From: CALEUX01 sp037439945
GTDB taxonomy: Bacteria > Bacteroidota > Bacteroidia > Bacteroidales > Marinilabiliaceae
NCBI GenBank assembly: GCA_037439945.1
Contig: JBBIVA010000105.1
Location: 1 to 14,127 of the forward strand
Direction: 5' to 3'
DNA length: 14,127 nt
The position numbers and the translations under genes were made by a program. This document shows, one piece after another, positions 1-7,834 of the stretch (positions within the stretch are counted from its first letter, which is position 1; each line of letters opens with the position of its first letter). The notes under the pieces were generated by a model. The model worked only from the letters and a program-made list of their open reading frames with translations, was not told the origin of the DNA and did no database searches.

Positions 1-15
1 TCCAGGGCATCTTGT

Positions 16-45
16 AAAGTCCCCTTTAGGGGATTTAGGGGTAAA
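16..45. repeat. GC-rich palindromic intergenic repeat
   Basis: CCCC at 21-24 can pair with GGGG at 29-32 across a TTTA loop, or with a second GGGG at 38-41. This gives two mutually exclusive short hairpins in an otherwise AT-rich, non-coding stretch (1-143). The motif resembles the short 'cccctttagggg' intergenic repeats I recall as common in Bacteroidota genomes; I could not check copy number. It lies about 100 nt downstream of the stop codon of the minus-strand operon. No T-run follows it on the minus strand, so a classical intrinsic terminator is not supported. Confidence 0.4.
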
Positions 46-64
46 AGAGCTTAACCAAACGACA

Positions 65-88
65 TTGAATTAACAACTATAAATTCAA
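65..88 (-). terminator. Possible weak terminator hairpin after the minus-strand operon
   Basis: TTGAATT at 65-71 and AATTCAA at 82-88 form a perfect 7-bp stem with a 10-nt loop, about 55 nt past the stop codon of the OmpA-family gene. The stem is AT-rich and no clear U-run follows it, so its strength as a terminator is doubtful. It is listed because it is the only inverted repeat close to the end of this operon. Confidence 0.22.
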
Positions 89-143
89 CAAAATAAGTTT
101 CCAAATATTACAATACTCAAATATTCATATCTCAGGCGTTTCA

Positions 144-2237
144 TTAAAACTGGTTTTCATAAATACCTGTGATTTTAAATTCTGTTCTCCTGTTTTGTTC
201 CCTGCCCTCGGGATTATCTGAACCATCAGGTTTTTGGTTTTCTTTAATAGGTTGTTTTTCACCGTATCCTTTGGCCGTCAGCCTGTTGGCATTTATACCT
301 TTTGAAACCAAATATGTTAACACCTCTTTTGCCCTTTTTTCAGAAAGCCGTAAATTATATCCTTCATCTCCAAGGTTATCTGTATGGGATGAAATTTCAA
401 CTTTAATAGAAGGATAAGTGGTGAGTAACAATAAAAGTGTGGTATCTATTGCGAGTTTAGCACTTATGGCCAATTCAACCTGATCAAACTGATAGTAAAT
501 ATTGTCAATAATTACTGATTCTTCGGAAATTGATTTTAAGGAAATTGTACTCACATCAAGGACCTGAGCCTTCAGGGATTGTTTGGTTGAAAAGGAAAAT
601 CTCTTGTTTATAATAGCTGGGTTTTCAACTGTTATAAAAAAATCCATCCCCGGTTCAACCCATAATTCAAATTCCCCTTTATTATTGGTCTGTATCTCCT
701 GAAGTAAAACCGATGATGTTGAGTCTTTTAGCATTTGCACAGTAACCAATTGGTTAGGTAATAAATCATCCAGTAATTTATTTTCGTTTTGATTTCCTGA
801 TATTGGTTTAAATTTACCCGATTCTTTAATAACATCTTCTTTTACAAGTTTACCCGTAACCAAAACCCTAGGCGACTCAGTTTCATTAAAAACATACAAA
901 TCGTCGCAACATGCTTGGTGGGAAAGAGATAAACTACCTGGACGGTTTGATGCAAATATTCCAAATTTACCTGAATGGTTCTGAACAAAATTGAGGTCAT
1001 CGTAGGATGAATTAACCGGAAGGCCAATATTAACCGGAGGTTCCCAGGTGGTCATGTCACCTTTGGCATAAAAAATGTCATAACCTCCCATAGTTGGCCA
1101 GCCATTTGAGCTAAAATAAAGTTTATGTGAAGGCAGGTCAAAGAAAGGTGTAATTTCATCCTGTTGAGTATTTATAAAAGCTCCTGCATTTTCAGCTTTT
1201 TTATATTCACCTGTTCTTTTATCATAAACAGTAAACCAAATATCCTGGCCACCTGCCCCTCCCTTTCTGTTTGATACAAAATAGATTATCTCGAGTGATG
1301 AACTAAAACATGTACCTATTGCAGGCTGGGTTGAATTATATCTGGGGTGATTAATTTTCTTCCCAAGTTTTTCAGGTTTGCCCCATTTGCCCTCATTTAA
1401 CTTTGATACAAACAAATGACAAATATTAACCCCGCTTTGGTCCATATGGCATTGAACGGAATAAAACCTTTTTCTATCCCCTGAAAAAACACCGCGTCCG
1501 GTATCAAAATTATTAAAATTTTCAAAGGGTGGTTCAGGCTTTAGCCCTCCAGTCCACTCCTCATTATTTCGTTTTGCCATGTAAAAATTCCTTCGTGCTT
1601 TATATGGCCCTGATAAATCAATATAGGCCGTACTATCCAGATTTGCCGACCCATATACAAAGGTGGATTCACCCAGCAATACCGGACCAAATTCAATATG
1701 TGGTGAATTAATTGTCTTGTTGAGCCATGAAACTTCTGTTTTAACCATTATATCCCTGGATTCAATACCCTTTTGGCAACCGGCAATTTCATTATCAAGT
1801 CTAAATCGGGTCAATCCTGTACCACCTAACCTCCTGTACTTTCTTCTTAATGCCTGTAAATGAACCAATGCCCCCTCATAATCACCATAAATTTTTAATA
1901 TTTGGGCATAATAAAATTTTGCTTCCGGGTATGAATCGGGATACCCTGCCACAATTTTTGCCAATATTTTTTCGGCATTTCCGTAATCACGTGCTTTAAA
2001 ATAATAAGATCCAAGTTTAAGGGCAATTTTTGTATTTTTGGGATCCCTTCTGTTCCATTCTTTTAAAAAATCCCTTGCCTGATAAACATCTCCCATCCTC
2101 ATAGCACTTTTGGCCATACCCTTAACCTGCCAATCTTTTAAAATGTGCAAATTATTAATTTTATCCTGAGCATAACTAATAATTTGGGCACAGACAAATA
2201 ATAAAAAAGATACAACTATTATTAATACCTTTCGCAT
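144..2237 (-). CDS. OmpA-family protein with TPR, beta-propeller and CRD domains (PorE-like, T9SS-associated)
   Basis: This 697-residue exported periplasmic/outer-membrane protein starts with a signal peptide (hydrophobic residues 4-20, likely cleavage after SYA at 23). TPR-like helices follow at about 34-135. A PD40/WD40-type propeller spans about 175-455, with recurring YFxSN-type blades (YFVSNRKGG, YFSSNGWPT, IFASNRPGS) and a vicinal CC in CCDDLYVF. A carboxypeptidase-regulatory-like beta sandwich lies at about 457-560 and an OmpA_C domain at about 574-690. In OmpA_C, D620 and R635 sit 15 residues apart, as do the peptidoglycan-binding Asp and Arg of E. coli OmpA, so peptidoglycan anchoring is likely. 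The domain order matches PorE of the type IX secretion system. However, the 16-nt overlap with a PorP/SprF gene and the neighbouring cargo gene suggest a cassette-specific paralogue rather than the core component, so no symbol is given. C16 lacks a proper lipobox (LFVC), so this is probably not a lipoprotein. Confidence 0.9.
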   Translation of the reverse strand: MRKVLIIVVSFLLFVCAQIISYAQDKINNLHILKDWQVKGMAKSAMRMGDVYQARDFLKEWNRRDPKNTKIALKLGSYYFKARDYGNAEKILAKIVAGYPDSYPEAKFYYAQILKIYGDYEGALVHLQALRRKYRRLGGTGLTRFRLDNEIAGCQKGIESRDIMVKTEVSWLNKTINSPHIEFGPVLLGESTFVYGSANLDSTAYIDLSGPYKARRNFYMAKRNNEEWTGGLKPEPPFENFNNFDTGRGVFSGDRKRFYSVQCHMDQSGVNICHLFVSKLNEGKWGKPEKLGKKINHPRYNSTQPAIGTCFSSSLEIIYFVSNRKGGAGGQDIWFTVYDKRTGEYKKAENAGAFINTQQDEITPFFDLPSHKLYFSSNGWPTMGGYDIFYAKGDMTTWEPPVNIGLPVNSSYDDLNFVQNHSGKFGIFASNRPGSLSLSHQACCDDLYVFNETESPRVLVTGKLVKEDVIKESGKFKPISGNQNENKLLDDLLPNQLVTVQMLKDSTSSVLLQEIQTNNKGEFELWVEPGMDFFITVENPAIINKRFSFSTKQSLKAQVLDVSTISLKSISEESVIIDNIYYQFDQVELAISAKLAIDTTLLLLLTTYPSIKVEISSHTDNLGDEGYNLRLSEKRAKEVLTYLVSKGINANRLTAKGYGEKQPIKENQKPDGSDNPEGREQNRRTEFKITGIYENQF

Positions 2238-3256
2238 GGAATTGTTTTATGTTTTAACTCTGTAGATGGCAATTTAAATCCCATGGTTATTTCAATTGCA
2301 GAATTATTAAACCCATTTGACCCGGAATTAGCCAAAGGGGTATCATAGGATAATATCAGCGTATAATACTGCCATGTAAATCCGCTTGAAATAATTAATG
2401 ACCTGGTTTTATAAAAGGCAATATTTCGAATATGAACCCCACCAATAACCGAATTTGGAACATCCTCCCATTCCTTAAGTTTATAACCCAAATTTGCCCC
2501 GGTTAATAATGCATTGTTATTTCCCTGGATTATATATACAAAAGAGGGTATTAAAAACAGGTTTGTTTTAAAATCAATATCAGCTTTACCATGAAAAATA
2601 TGTTTCATGGCCAAAATGTTTTCAATGTTGAAAAATGACTCCTTTGGCCTGTTTAATTGTTGTAATGAATAACCTGCCCCAATTACACTATTATTCATTT
2701 TTGCAGAATATAGTAATCCTATTCCAAGGTCCAGATAGTTTGTTTTAGTAGATTCAAGCAGCTCCCCGGTTGGCATAAGGGGATCAAATCCCCCGGTATT
2801 CCTGTTATATTGTTCCGGAAAGCTTATGCCATCCCATTTAATCTGTTTATTAACAAAAGCCCCCTGAAGTCCGGCACTCAAATTTGAACTATGGGTTAAC
2901 CAAATGGTTGTTGATGCCGATATATTTATCCTGTCAACCGGAAATGTACTCCCAGCCGAATTATCCCTGCTATAAAATAACCCTGCATTTATCTTTTCTG
3001 TTTTAAAATATAATGGTTTTTCAAAACTTAAATATGTAGTCTGGTATTCATCGGCAAGTTGGACGCCCTGGTTCCTAAACATCCCCACAGCCCGCCAGTC
3101 ACCATTAAACCTGCCGGTATTTGCAGGGTTAAGCGTAATATGCGCTCCATAGGCCTGTGAAAAATGTATTGTTTGAGATTGCAATAAGTATGTTACAAAT
3201 AATAAAATTTGCAAAACAATAATTCTTTGAAATTTATTAATGTAACTTATTGTCAT
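2222..3256 (-). CDS. PorP/SprF family type IX secretion system outer-membrane protein
   Basis: This is a predicted outer-membrane beta-barrel of about 344 residues from the chosen ATG. The mature N-terminus has the family hallmark IHFSQAYGAHITLNPANTG followed by GDWRAVGMFRNQG. Alternating amphipathic strands run to a C-terminus of the usual type (SYDTPLAN, then AIEITMGFKLP). SprF in Flavobacterium johnsoniae is needed to export its partner adhesin SprB, and PorP/SprF-like proteins are generally paired with cargo bearing type B sorting domains. Here the divergent PKD gene is the obvious partner. The reading frame stays open to a TTG at 3280. I prefer the ATG at 3256 because it leaves a conventional signal peptide (about 28 residues ending LLQSQ) and because a likely promoter at 3282-3312 would start transcription close to the TTG. 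The gene overlaps the OmpA-family gene by 16 nt, consistent with translational coupling. Confidence 0.9.
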   Translation of the reverse strand: MTISYINKFQRIIVLQILLFVTYLLQSQTIHFSQAYGAHITLNPANTGRFNGDWRAVGMFRNQGVQLADEYQTTYLSFEKPLYFKTEKINAGLFYSRDNSAGSTFPVDRINISASTTIWLTHSSNLSAGLQGAFVNKQIKWDGISFPEQYNRNTGGFDPLMPTGELLESTKTNYLDLGIGLLYSAKMNNSVIGAGYSLQQLNRPKESFFNIENILAMKHIFHGKADIDFKTNLFLIPSFVYIIQGNNNALLTGANLGYKLKEWEDVPNSVIGGVHIRNIAFYKTRSLIISSGFTWQYYTLILSYDTPLANSGSNGFNNSAIEITMGFKLPSTELKHKTIPCERY

Positions 3257-3281
3257 ATCCAATGTAAAAAGAAAGTACAAC

Positions 3282-3312
3282 TAAATCTACCCAAAATATT
3301 TTATTATAGCAA
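3282..3312 (-). promoter_or_regulatory. Candidate Bacteroidota-type promoter for the porP-ompA operon
   Basis: On the minus strand, TTG (plus positions 3310-3312) is followed after 20 nt by TAGATTTA (3282-3289). This matches the Bacteroidota -33 TTG / -7 TAnnTTTG consensus except for the last base. Transcription would begin around 3275, leaving a leader of about 20 nt before the ATG at 3256. I saw no equally good match for the divergent plus-strand gene. Confidence 0.4.
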
Positions 3313-3344
3313 TCGGTTTCATAAATTGCATTAAAAGCAAGGGT

Positions 3345-6300
3345 ATGGAAATCAATAAAAGCAACTCTAATTTATTACCTACATTATTAAAAGAGAAACA
3401 TAACCCGGATTATAATTCAACATATTTTTTCAGGGTTATACACTATTGGATTGTTCCTGGTTTCACTTTTTGCTTCTTCATTTTTGCCACTGTTACCAAA
3501 ACTGTTGCCCAAATTAAGGTGGCATTCTCAGCCGATATTGTTACAGGTTGTTCGCCTATGAGTGTAGCTTTTTCAAATGAATCAACACCAGTTGACGGAA
3601 GTACATATTTATGGAACTTTGGAAATGGAAATGTTTCAACGGCCCGTAATCCCCAATCTTCATATTTAACCCCTGGCAATTATACCGTTTCGTTGTCTGT
3701 TACTAACGCAGGTATTACCGAAACCTTTGTAAAAGAAAACTTTATTAAAGTTTATTCAAATCCTGTTGCATTATTTGAATTTACTGGCGATACAATTGGT
3801 TGTTCCCCATTTAATGTAACCTTCAATAACCTTTCCAGCGACCCGGGGGGGTTGTCTTTAAGCTATATTTGGAGTTTTGGCGACGGATCAGGGTCTATGT
3901 CCCAAAACCCGATAAAAACTTACCATACAGGTGGAGATTTTGATGTTACCCTTTTAGTTACAAATTCCAGAGGTTGTTCAAATTCATTCTCAGTGGGCCG
4001 GTTAATACATGTTTTAAAACCTGCTGCACAATTTGGGGTTAATGAAACCTATTCATGCACAGGAAAGCTGTTAACTACATTTACAAATGTTTCACAGGGA
4101 CAAACTGCCTTAACTTCATTTTGGGAATTCGGCAATGGGGCAACCTCATCACAAACATCACCGGTTTACCTATATCAAAACCCGGGTGATTATACGGTAA
4201 AACTTACAGTAACTGACCAATACGGTTGTGCTAACCAGGTTATCAGGCCCAACCTGATAAAGGTTGTAAAAACTATTGCAAAATTTAATTCATCGCAGGA
4301 TACAATTTGCCCAAACAAAAATCTCACATTAACCAACCGTAGTGAATTTGCAACAAATTACAAATGGCGGTTAGGCGACCAAACAATCTCAACCTTAACT
4401 AATGTAAATAAATCCTATTCACAACCCGGGGATTACACCATTTGGTTAATTGCAAAAAATGGTTTGTGCAAGGATAGTACATCAAAAAAAATAAATGTAG
4501 AATATGTAAAAGCAAATTTTAGTATCCAGGATTCCTTTATTTGCGAATTACCTAAGCTAATCTCGTACCACGACAAATCTGTTAATGCTACAAAATGGAG
4601 CTGGAGGTTTGGAAACGGCAGTGTTTCTGTTGTCCGGAATCCTGAAGTTAATTATTCTGTTTCAATACCATTAACCAACAATAAAGCCATTTTTAGTGAT
4701 ACTCTTATTGTTACAAGTAAATGGGGATGTACCGACAAAATAATAAAGAATAACAGCGTAACAGTTCATTTACCCAATGTAAAAATGAGCCCTGGAAGTG
4801 GGGGAAATTCCAGTGGGCTTAATGTTTGTATCCCAAAAAACATAACATTTACCGATAAATCAACCTATTATTCACAATTTGATCAAATAACTGGAATAGA
4901 GTGGAGTTATAATTCAATTCCCCAGGGTTCAGGATCAAGTGTAAGCATTGATGTAAACCAAACCGGGAAAATTCCGGTTGAATTGACTGTTACTACTTTA
5001 AAGGGATGTGTTCATAAAAAGGTTGAATTTATAAATGCCGGCCAAACTTTATCTCCCGACTTTACCCTTGATGGAAATTATGAAGTTTGTGCATCACAAC
5101 CGGTGAATTTTACCATAACATCTCCTGAGGCATCTTTAATAACTAATTCAGAATGGAATTTTGGTGATGGGGCAACAGGTATGATGTTATTTCCCCCTCA
5201 TAAATTTATTAAAACCGGGCCAATGGATGTTACCCTCAAAATTTTCAACTATGGATGCTCCAGTTCAGTTACAAAGACCAATATTGTAAATATCAGGGGA
5301 CCAATTGTAAATTTCGAAAACACCTTTAACTGTGCCACTCCTTTTAACCGGGCTTTTATTGCAAATATTCAGGGGGCAACAAATTACATCTGGAATATGG
5401 GTGATGGCAGTCAACTTATAAATAACCAAAATAATATAAACCATACATATCCAGCAACGGGCGATTTTACGGTAAAACTTTCAGCTACCAACAGTACATC
5501 GGGGTGCTCTTATGAATTTGAAAGAGTAATTTTTATTCGCGACTTAAAAAGTGATTACCAGGTATCAGCAGGGACCCCATGTTTAAACAGTAACCTCACA
5601 CTTGATGGGTCCGGGTCAACCGATGCTGTTTCCTTCTCAGTTGGCAGCAATACAGGTAAATACCAATGGAATATTAAAGAAGAAAATAAAACTATATTAA
5701 CCGAAGGGCCTTTAATTCATAAGTTTATCAAAAAAGGGCTAAACACAGTTAGCTTGGTGGTACAGGATATTAATGGTTGTAAAAGCCAATTATCAAAAGA
5801 AATTACAATTTACAACCCTGAACCTGATTTTGATGCCAATTACAAATTGGGATGTATGCCGGTAACATTTGAATTTACAGATTTATCAAAATCTGATTCA
5901 CCCATTTCAAAATGGTTATGGAATTTTGGCGATTCTAAAACATCAACCAACCAAAATCCAACTCATGATTATACCAACTTCGGTCAGTTCAATGTATCGC
6001 TCGAAATAACCAATGAAGTTGGTTGTAAGGTAAAAAAAACAAAAAACCAGCTAATTAAAGCCATTTCTCCTGATGCTTCTTTTAAAGCATTAAAAACCCA
6101 GCTTTGCATTGGTGATAGTACCACATTATCAGAAAATACTTTAAGTACAATTAAAGAATATAATTGGGAATTGGGCGATGGCAGGACATCAACAATTCCA
6201 AAGCCTCTGTTCGCATTTAATGAACCAGGTCAGTTTTCGGTAACATTGAAAATAAAGGATAATCATGGTTGCGAATCAACAAAAAAAATAGATAATTTTA

Positions 6301-7802
6301 TTCAGGTTCAAAAACTACCGGTAGCAAATTTTGAATCAGATGTCACAAACTCTAATTGCTATCCGCTAATTGTTCAGTTCAGTGATAAATCAGAAAATGA
6401 ATTTCCGGCAAGCTGGCAGTGGCATTTTGGTGAAAACAATAATATATCAGAATTAAGGAATCCATTTTTCATATACAACCGGCCCGGTAACCATGATGTG
6501 AGGTTAATTACAAAAACAACCTTTGGTTGTACCGATACAATAGTTAAACCGGGGTTTATAACTATTGGCGGACCATATGCAACTATAAGCCTGCCTGACA
6601 CTGTTTGCCAAAAATCTGATGTTATTTTTACTGCACAAAACATGAAAAATGTTTATGATATAAGGTGGGATTTTGGGGATGGGCATTTCGGTTCGGGTTC
6701 ACAGACAATTCATCAATATACCAGGCCGGGATTTGTTTACCCTGTAATGTTTATACGGTCTGATGCCAATAATACATGCAATAAGGCATTAATCGACACT
6801 CTTTCAGTTTTTGACCTTAGAGCCAGATTTTCGGTTAAAGAAAATATTGATAAAGGCTGTGTTCCGTTCGGTCCAAAGCTTATAAACGAGTCGGTTAATT
6901 CAACTTCATGGAAATGGGAATTTGGTAATGGTGAAACACAAAGTAACCTGGTCCCACAATATCAATACACGTTGCCTGGAAACTATAATATGCGCCTTAT
7001 TGCCATGAACCAGCTTGGATGTAGAGATACTTCAACATTTAAACAAATTACTGTTCATCCTTTACCAAAAATAACCGTAAGCAATGATGTTGTTATTTGC
7101 TTAGGGGCCACTACCCAACTTACTGCTGAAGGCGGAATAGATTATAAATGGCTGCCGCCTGAAACACTCTTTACCCCTAATGAGCAAAATACCATAGCTG
7201 CTCCTGATGAAACTACCCTATACCAGGTTTTTGTTACCGATTATAACAAATGTACCAATAGTGATAATATTTTGGTTTCGGTACAGCAAATACCCTTTGT
7301 ACCACTACGTGATACTACATTGATTATTGGGGAAACCCTTAATATCGATATTACAAATCCGGAAATTTCAAATTATAACTGGTCACCACCAACCTATTTA
7401 ACCTGCACAAATTGCCCTAACCCTTCAATTCAACCAATGGAAACAACCTTATACCGGGTAGCTGTTACTGATACCAGCGGGTGTTTTACAGTAAATTATC
7501 CATTAAAAATAAACATATTAAAACAGTACTCTGTTGATGTACCCAATGCCTTTACTCCAAATGGTGATGGAATAAATGATATAATATTTGTAAATGGGTG
7601 GGGAATTAAAGAAATAGTATTATTTAAAATATATAACCGTTTGGGCCAGGAGGTTTATTCGTCAAAAGAGCTGTTAAAAGGTTGGGATGGCACTTACAAA
7701 GGAAAAATTCAGCCTGTTGAAACATATAGTTACCATGTTATGGTTAAAACTTATGAAAACAAAGTATTGACAAAAAGTGGAACAATTAAGTTATTACGTT
7801 AG
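3345..7802 (+). CDS. Giant PKD-repeat adhesin with type B T9SS C-terminal sorting domain (CHU_C)
   Basis: This 1485-residue exported surface protein has an N-terminal hydrophobic segment at about 34-50, with likely cleavage near TVAQ at 53-56. About 14 PKD or PKD-like modules follow (about 57-1240, roughly 85 residues each). They are marked by WxFGDG/WxFGNG cores (for example WNFGNG, WSFGDG, WEFGNG, WDFGDG) and downstream YxxPGxYxVxLxVT strands. The modules near 500-560 and 770-830 have lost the core motif. Two Ig-like modules with TTLYxVxVTD strands lie at about 1242-1392. The last 90 residues, from V1399 (VPNAFTPNGDGIND, then FKIYNRLGQEVY, GWDGTYKG and a final basic residue), are the gliding-motility-associated type B sorting domain. 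The protein should therefore cross the outer membrane by T9SS and be secreted or surface-attached. The divergent PorP/SprF-like protein is its likely dedicated partner. An adhesive or structural role is inferred; no enzymatic domain is visible. Confidence 0.93.
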   Translation: MEINKSNSNLLPTLLKEKHNPDYNSTYFFRVIHYWIVPGFTFCFFIFATVTKTVAQIKVAFSADIVTGCSPMSVAFSNESTPVDGSTYLWNFGNGNVSTARNPQSSYLTPGNYTVSLSVTNAGITETFVKENFIKVYSNPVALFEFTGDTIGCSPFNVTFNNLSSDPGGLSLSYIWSFGDGSGSMSQNPIKTYHTGGDFDVTLLVTNSRGCSNSFSVGRLIHVLKPAAQFGVNETYSCTGKLLTTFTNVSQGQTALTSFWEFGNGATSSQTSPVYLYQNPGDYTVKLTVTDQYGCANQVIRPNLIKVVKTIAKFNSSQDTICPNKNLTLTNRSEFATNYKWRLGDQTISTLTNVNKSYSQPGDYTIWLIAKNGLCKDSTSKKINVEYVKANFSIQDSFICELPKLISYHDKSVNATKWSWRFGNGSVSVVRNPEVNYSVSIPLTNNKAIFSDTLIVTSKWGCTDKIIKNNSVTVHLPNVKMSPGSGGNSSGLNVCIPKNITFTDKSTYYSQFDQITGIEWSYNSIPQGSGSSVSIDVNQTGKIPVELTVTTLKGCVHKKVEFINAGQTLSPDFTLDGNYEVCASQPVNFTITSPEASLITNSEWNFGDGATGMMLFPPHKFIKTGPMDVTLKIFNYGCSSSVTKTNIVNIRGPIVNFENTFNCATPFNRAFIANIQGATNYIWNMGDGSQLINNQNNINHTYPATGDFTVKLSATNSTSGCSYEFERVIFIRDLKSDYQVSAGTPCLNSNLTLDGSGSTDAVSFSVGSNTGKYQWNIKEENKTILTEGPLIHKFIKKGLNTVSLVVQDINGCKSQLSKEITIYNPEPDFDANYKLGCMPVTFEFTDLSKSDSPISKWLWNFGDSKTSTNQNPTHDYTNFGQFNVSLEITNEVGCKVKKTKNQLIKAISPDASFKALKTQLCIGDSTTLSENTLSTIKEYNWELGDGRTSTIPKPLFAFNEPGQFSVTLKIKDNHGCESTKKIDNFIQVQKLPVANFESDVTNSNCYPLIVQFSDKSENEFPASWQWHFGENNNISELRNPFFIYNRPGNHDVRLITKTTFGCTDTIVKPGFITIGGPYATISLPDTVCQKSDVIFTAQNMKNVYDIRWDFGDGHFGSGSQTIHQYTRPGFVYPVMFIRSDANNTCNKALIDTLSVFDLRARFSVKENIDKGCVPFGPKLINESVNSTSWKWEFGNGETQSNLVPQYQYTLPGNYNMRLIAMNQLGCRDTSTFKQITVHPLPKITVSNDVVICLGATTQLTAEGGIDYKWLPPETLFTPNEQNTIAAPDETTLYQVFVTDYNKCTNSDNILVSVQQIPFVPLRDTTLIIGETLNIDITNPEISNYNWSPPTYLTCTNCPNPSIQPMETTLYRVAVTDTSGCFTVNYPLKINILKQYSVDVPNAFTPNGDGINDIIFVNGWGIKEIVLFKIYNRLGQEVYSSKELLKGWDGTYKGKIQPVETYSYHVMVKTYENKVLTKSGTIKLLR

Positions 7803-7834
7803 TAGAAAGGTATAGGATTATAAACAACTAACTT

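Noticed and set aside
2189..2191. Lipobox cysteine (C16) in the OmpA-family signal peptide
   Set aside because: The residue before the cysteine is valine and the context LFVC does not fit the lipobox; a signal peptidase I site after SYA at residue 23 fits better.
3257..3280. TTG-initiated N-terminal extension of the PorP-like protein
   Set aside because: The extension adds eight residues before a normal signal peptide and would start almost at the predicted transcription start.
3443..3679. Antisense open frame inside the adhesin gene (and similar short open frames opposite or out of frame with the large genes)
   Set aside because: These lie wholly within long genes with clear domain content, show no recognisable domains or signal peptides of their own, and are best explained as chance open frames.
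3345..7802. Recent tandem duplication within the PKD array
   Set aside because: The modules share only short core motifs and differ widely in sequence between them, so the array looks old rather than recently expanded.
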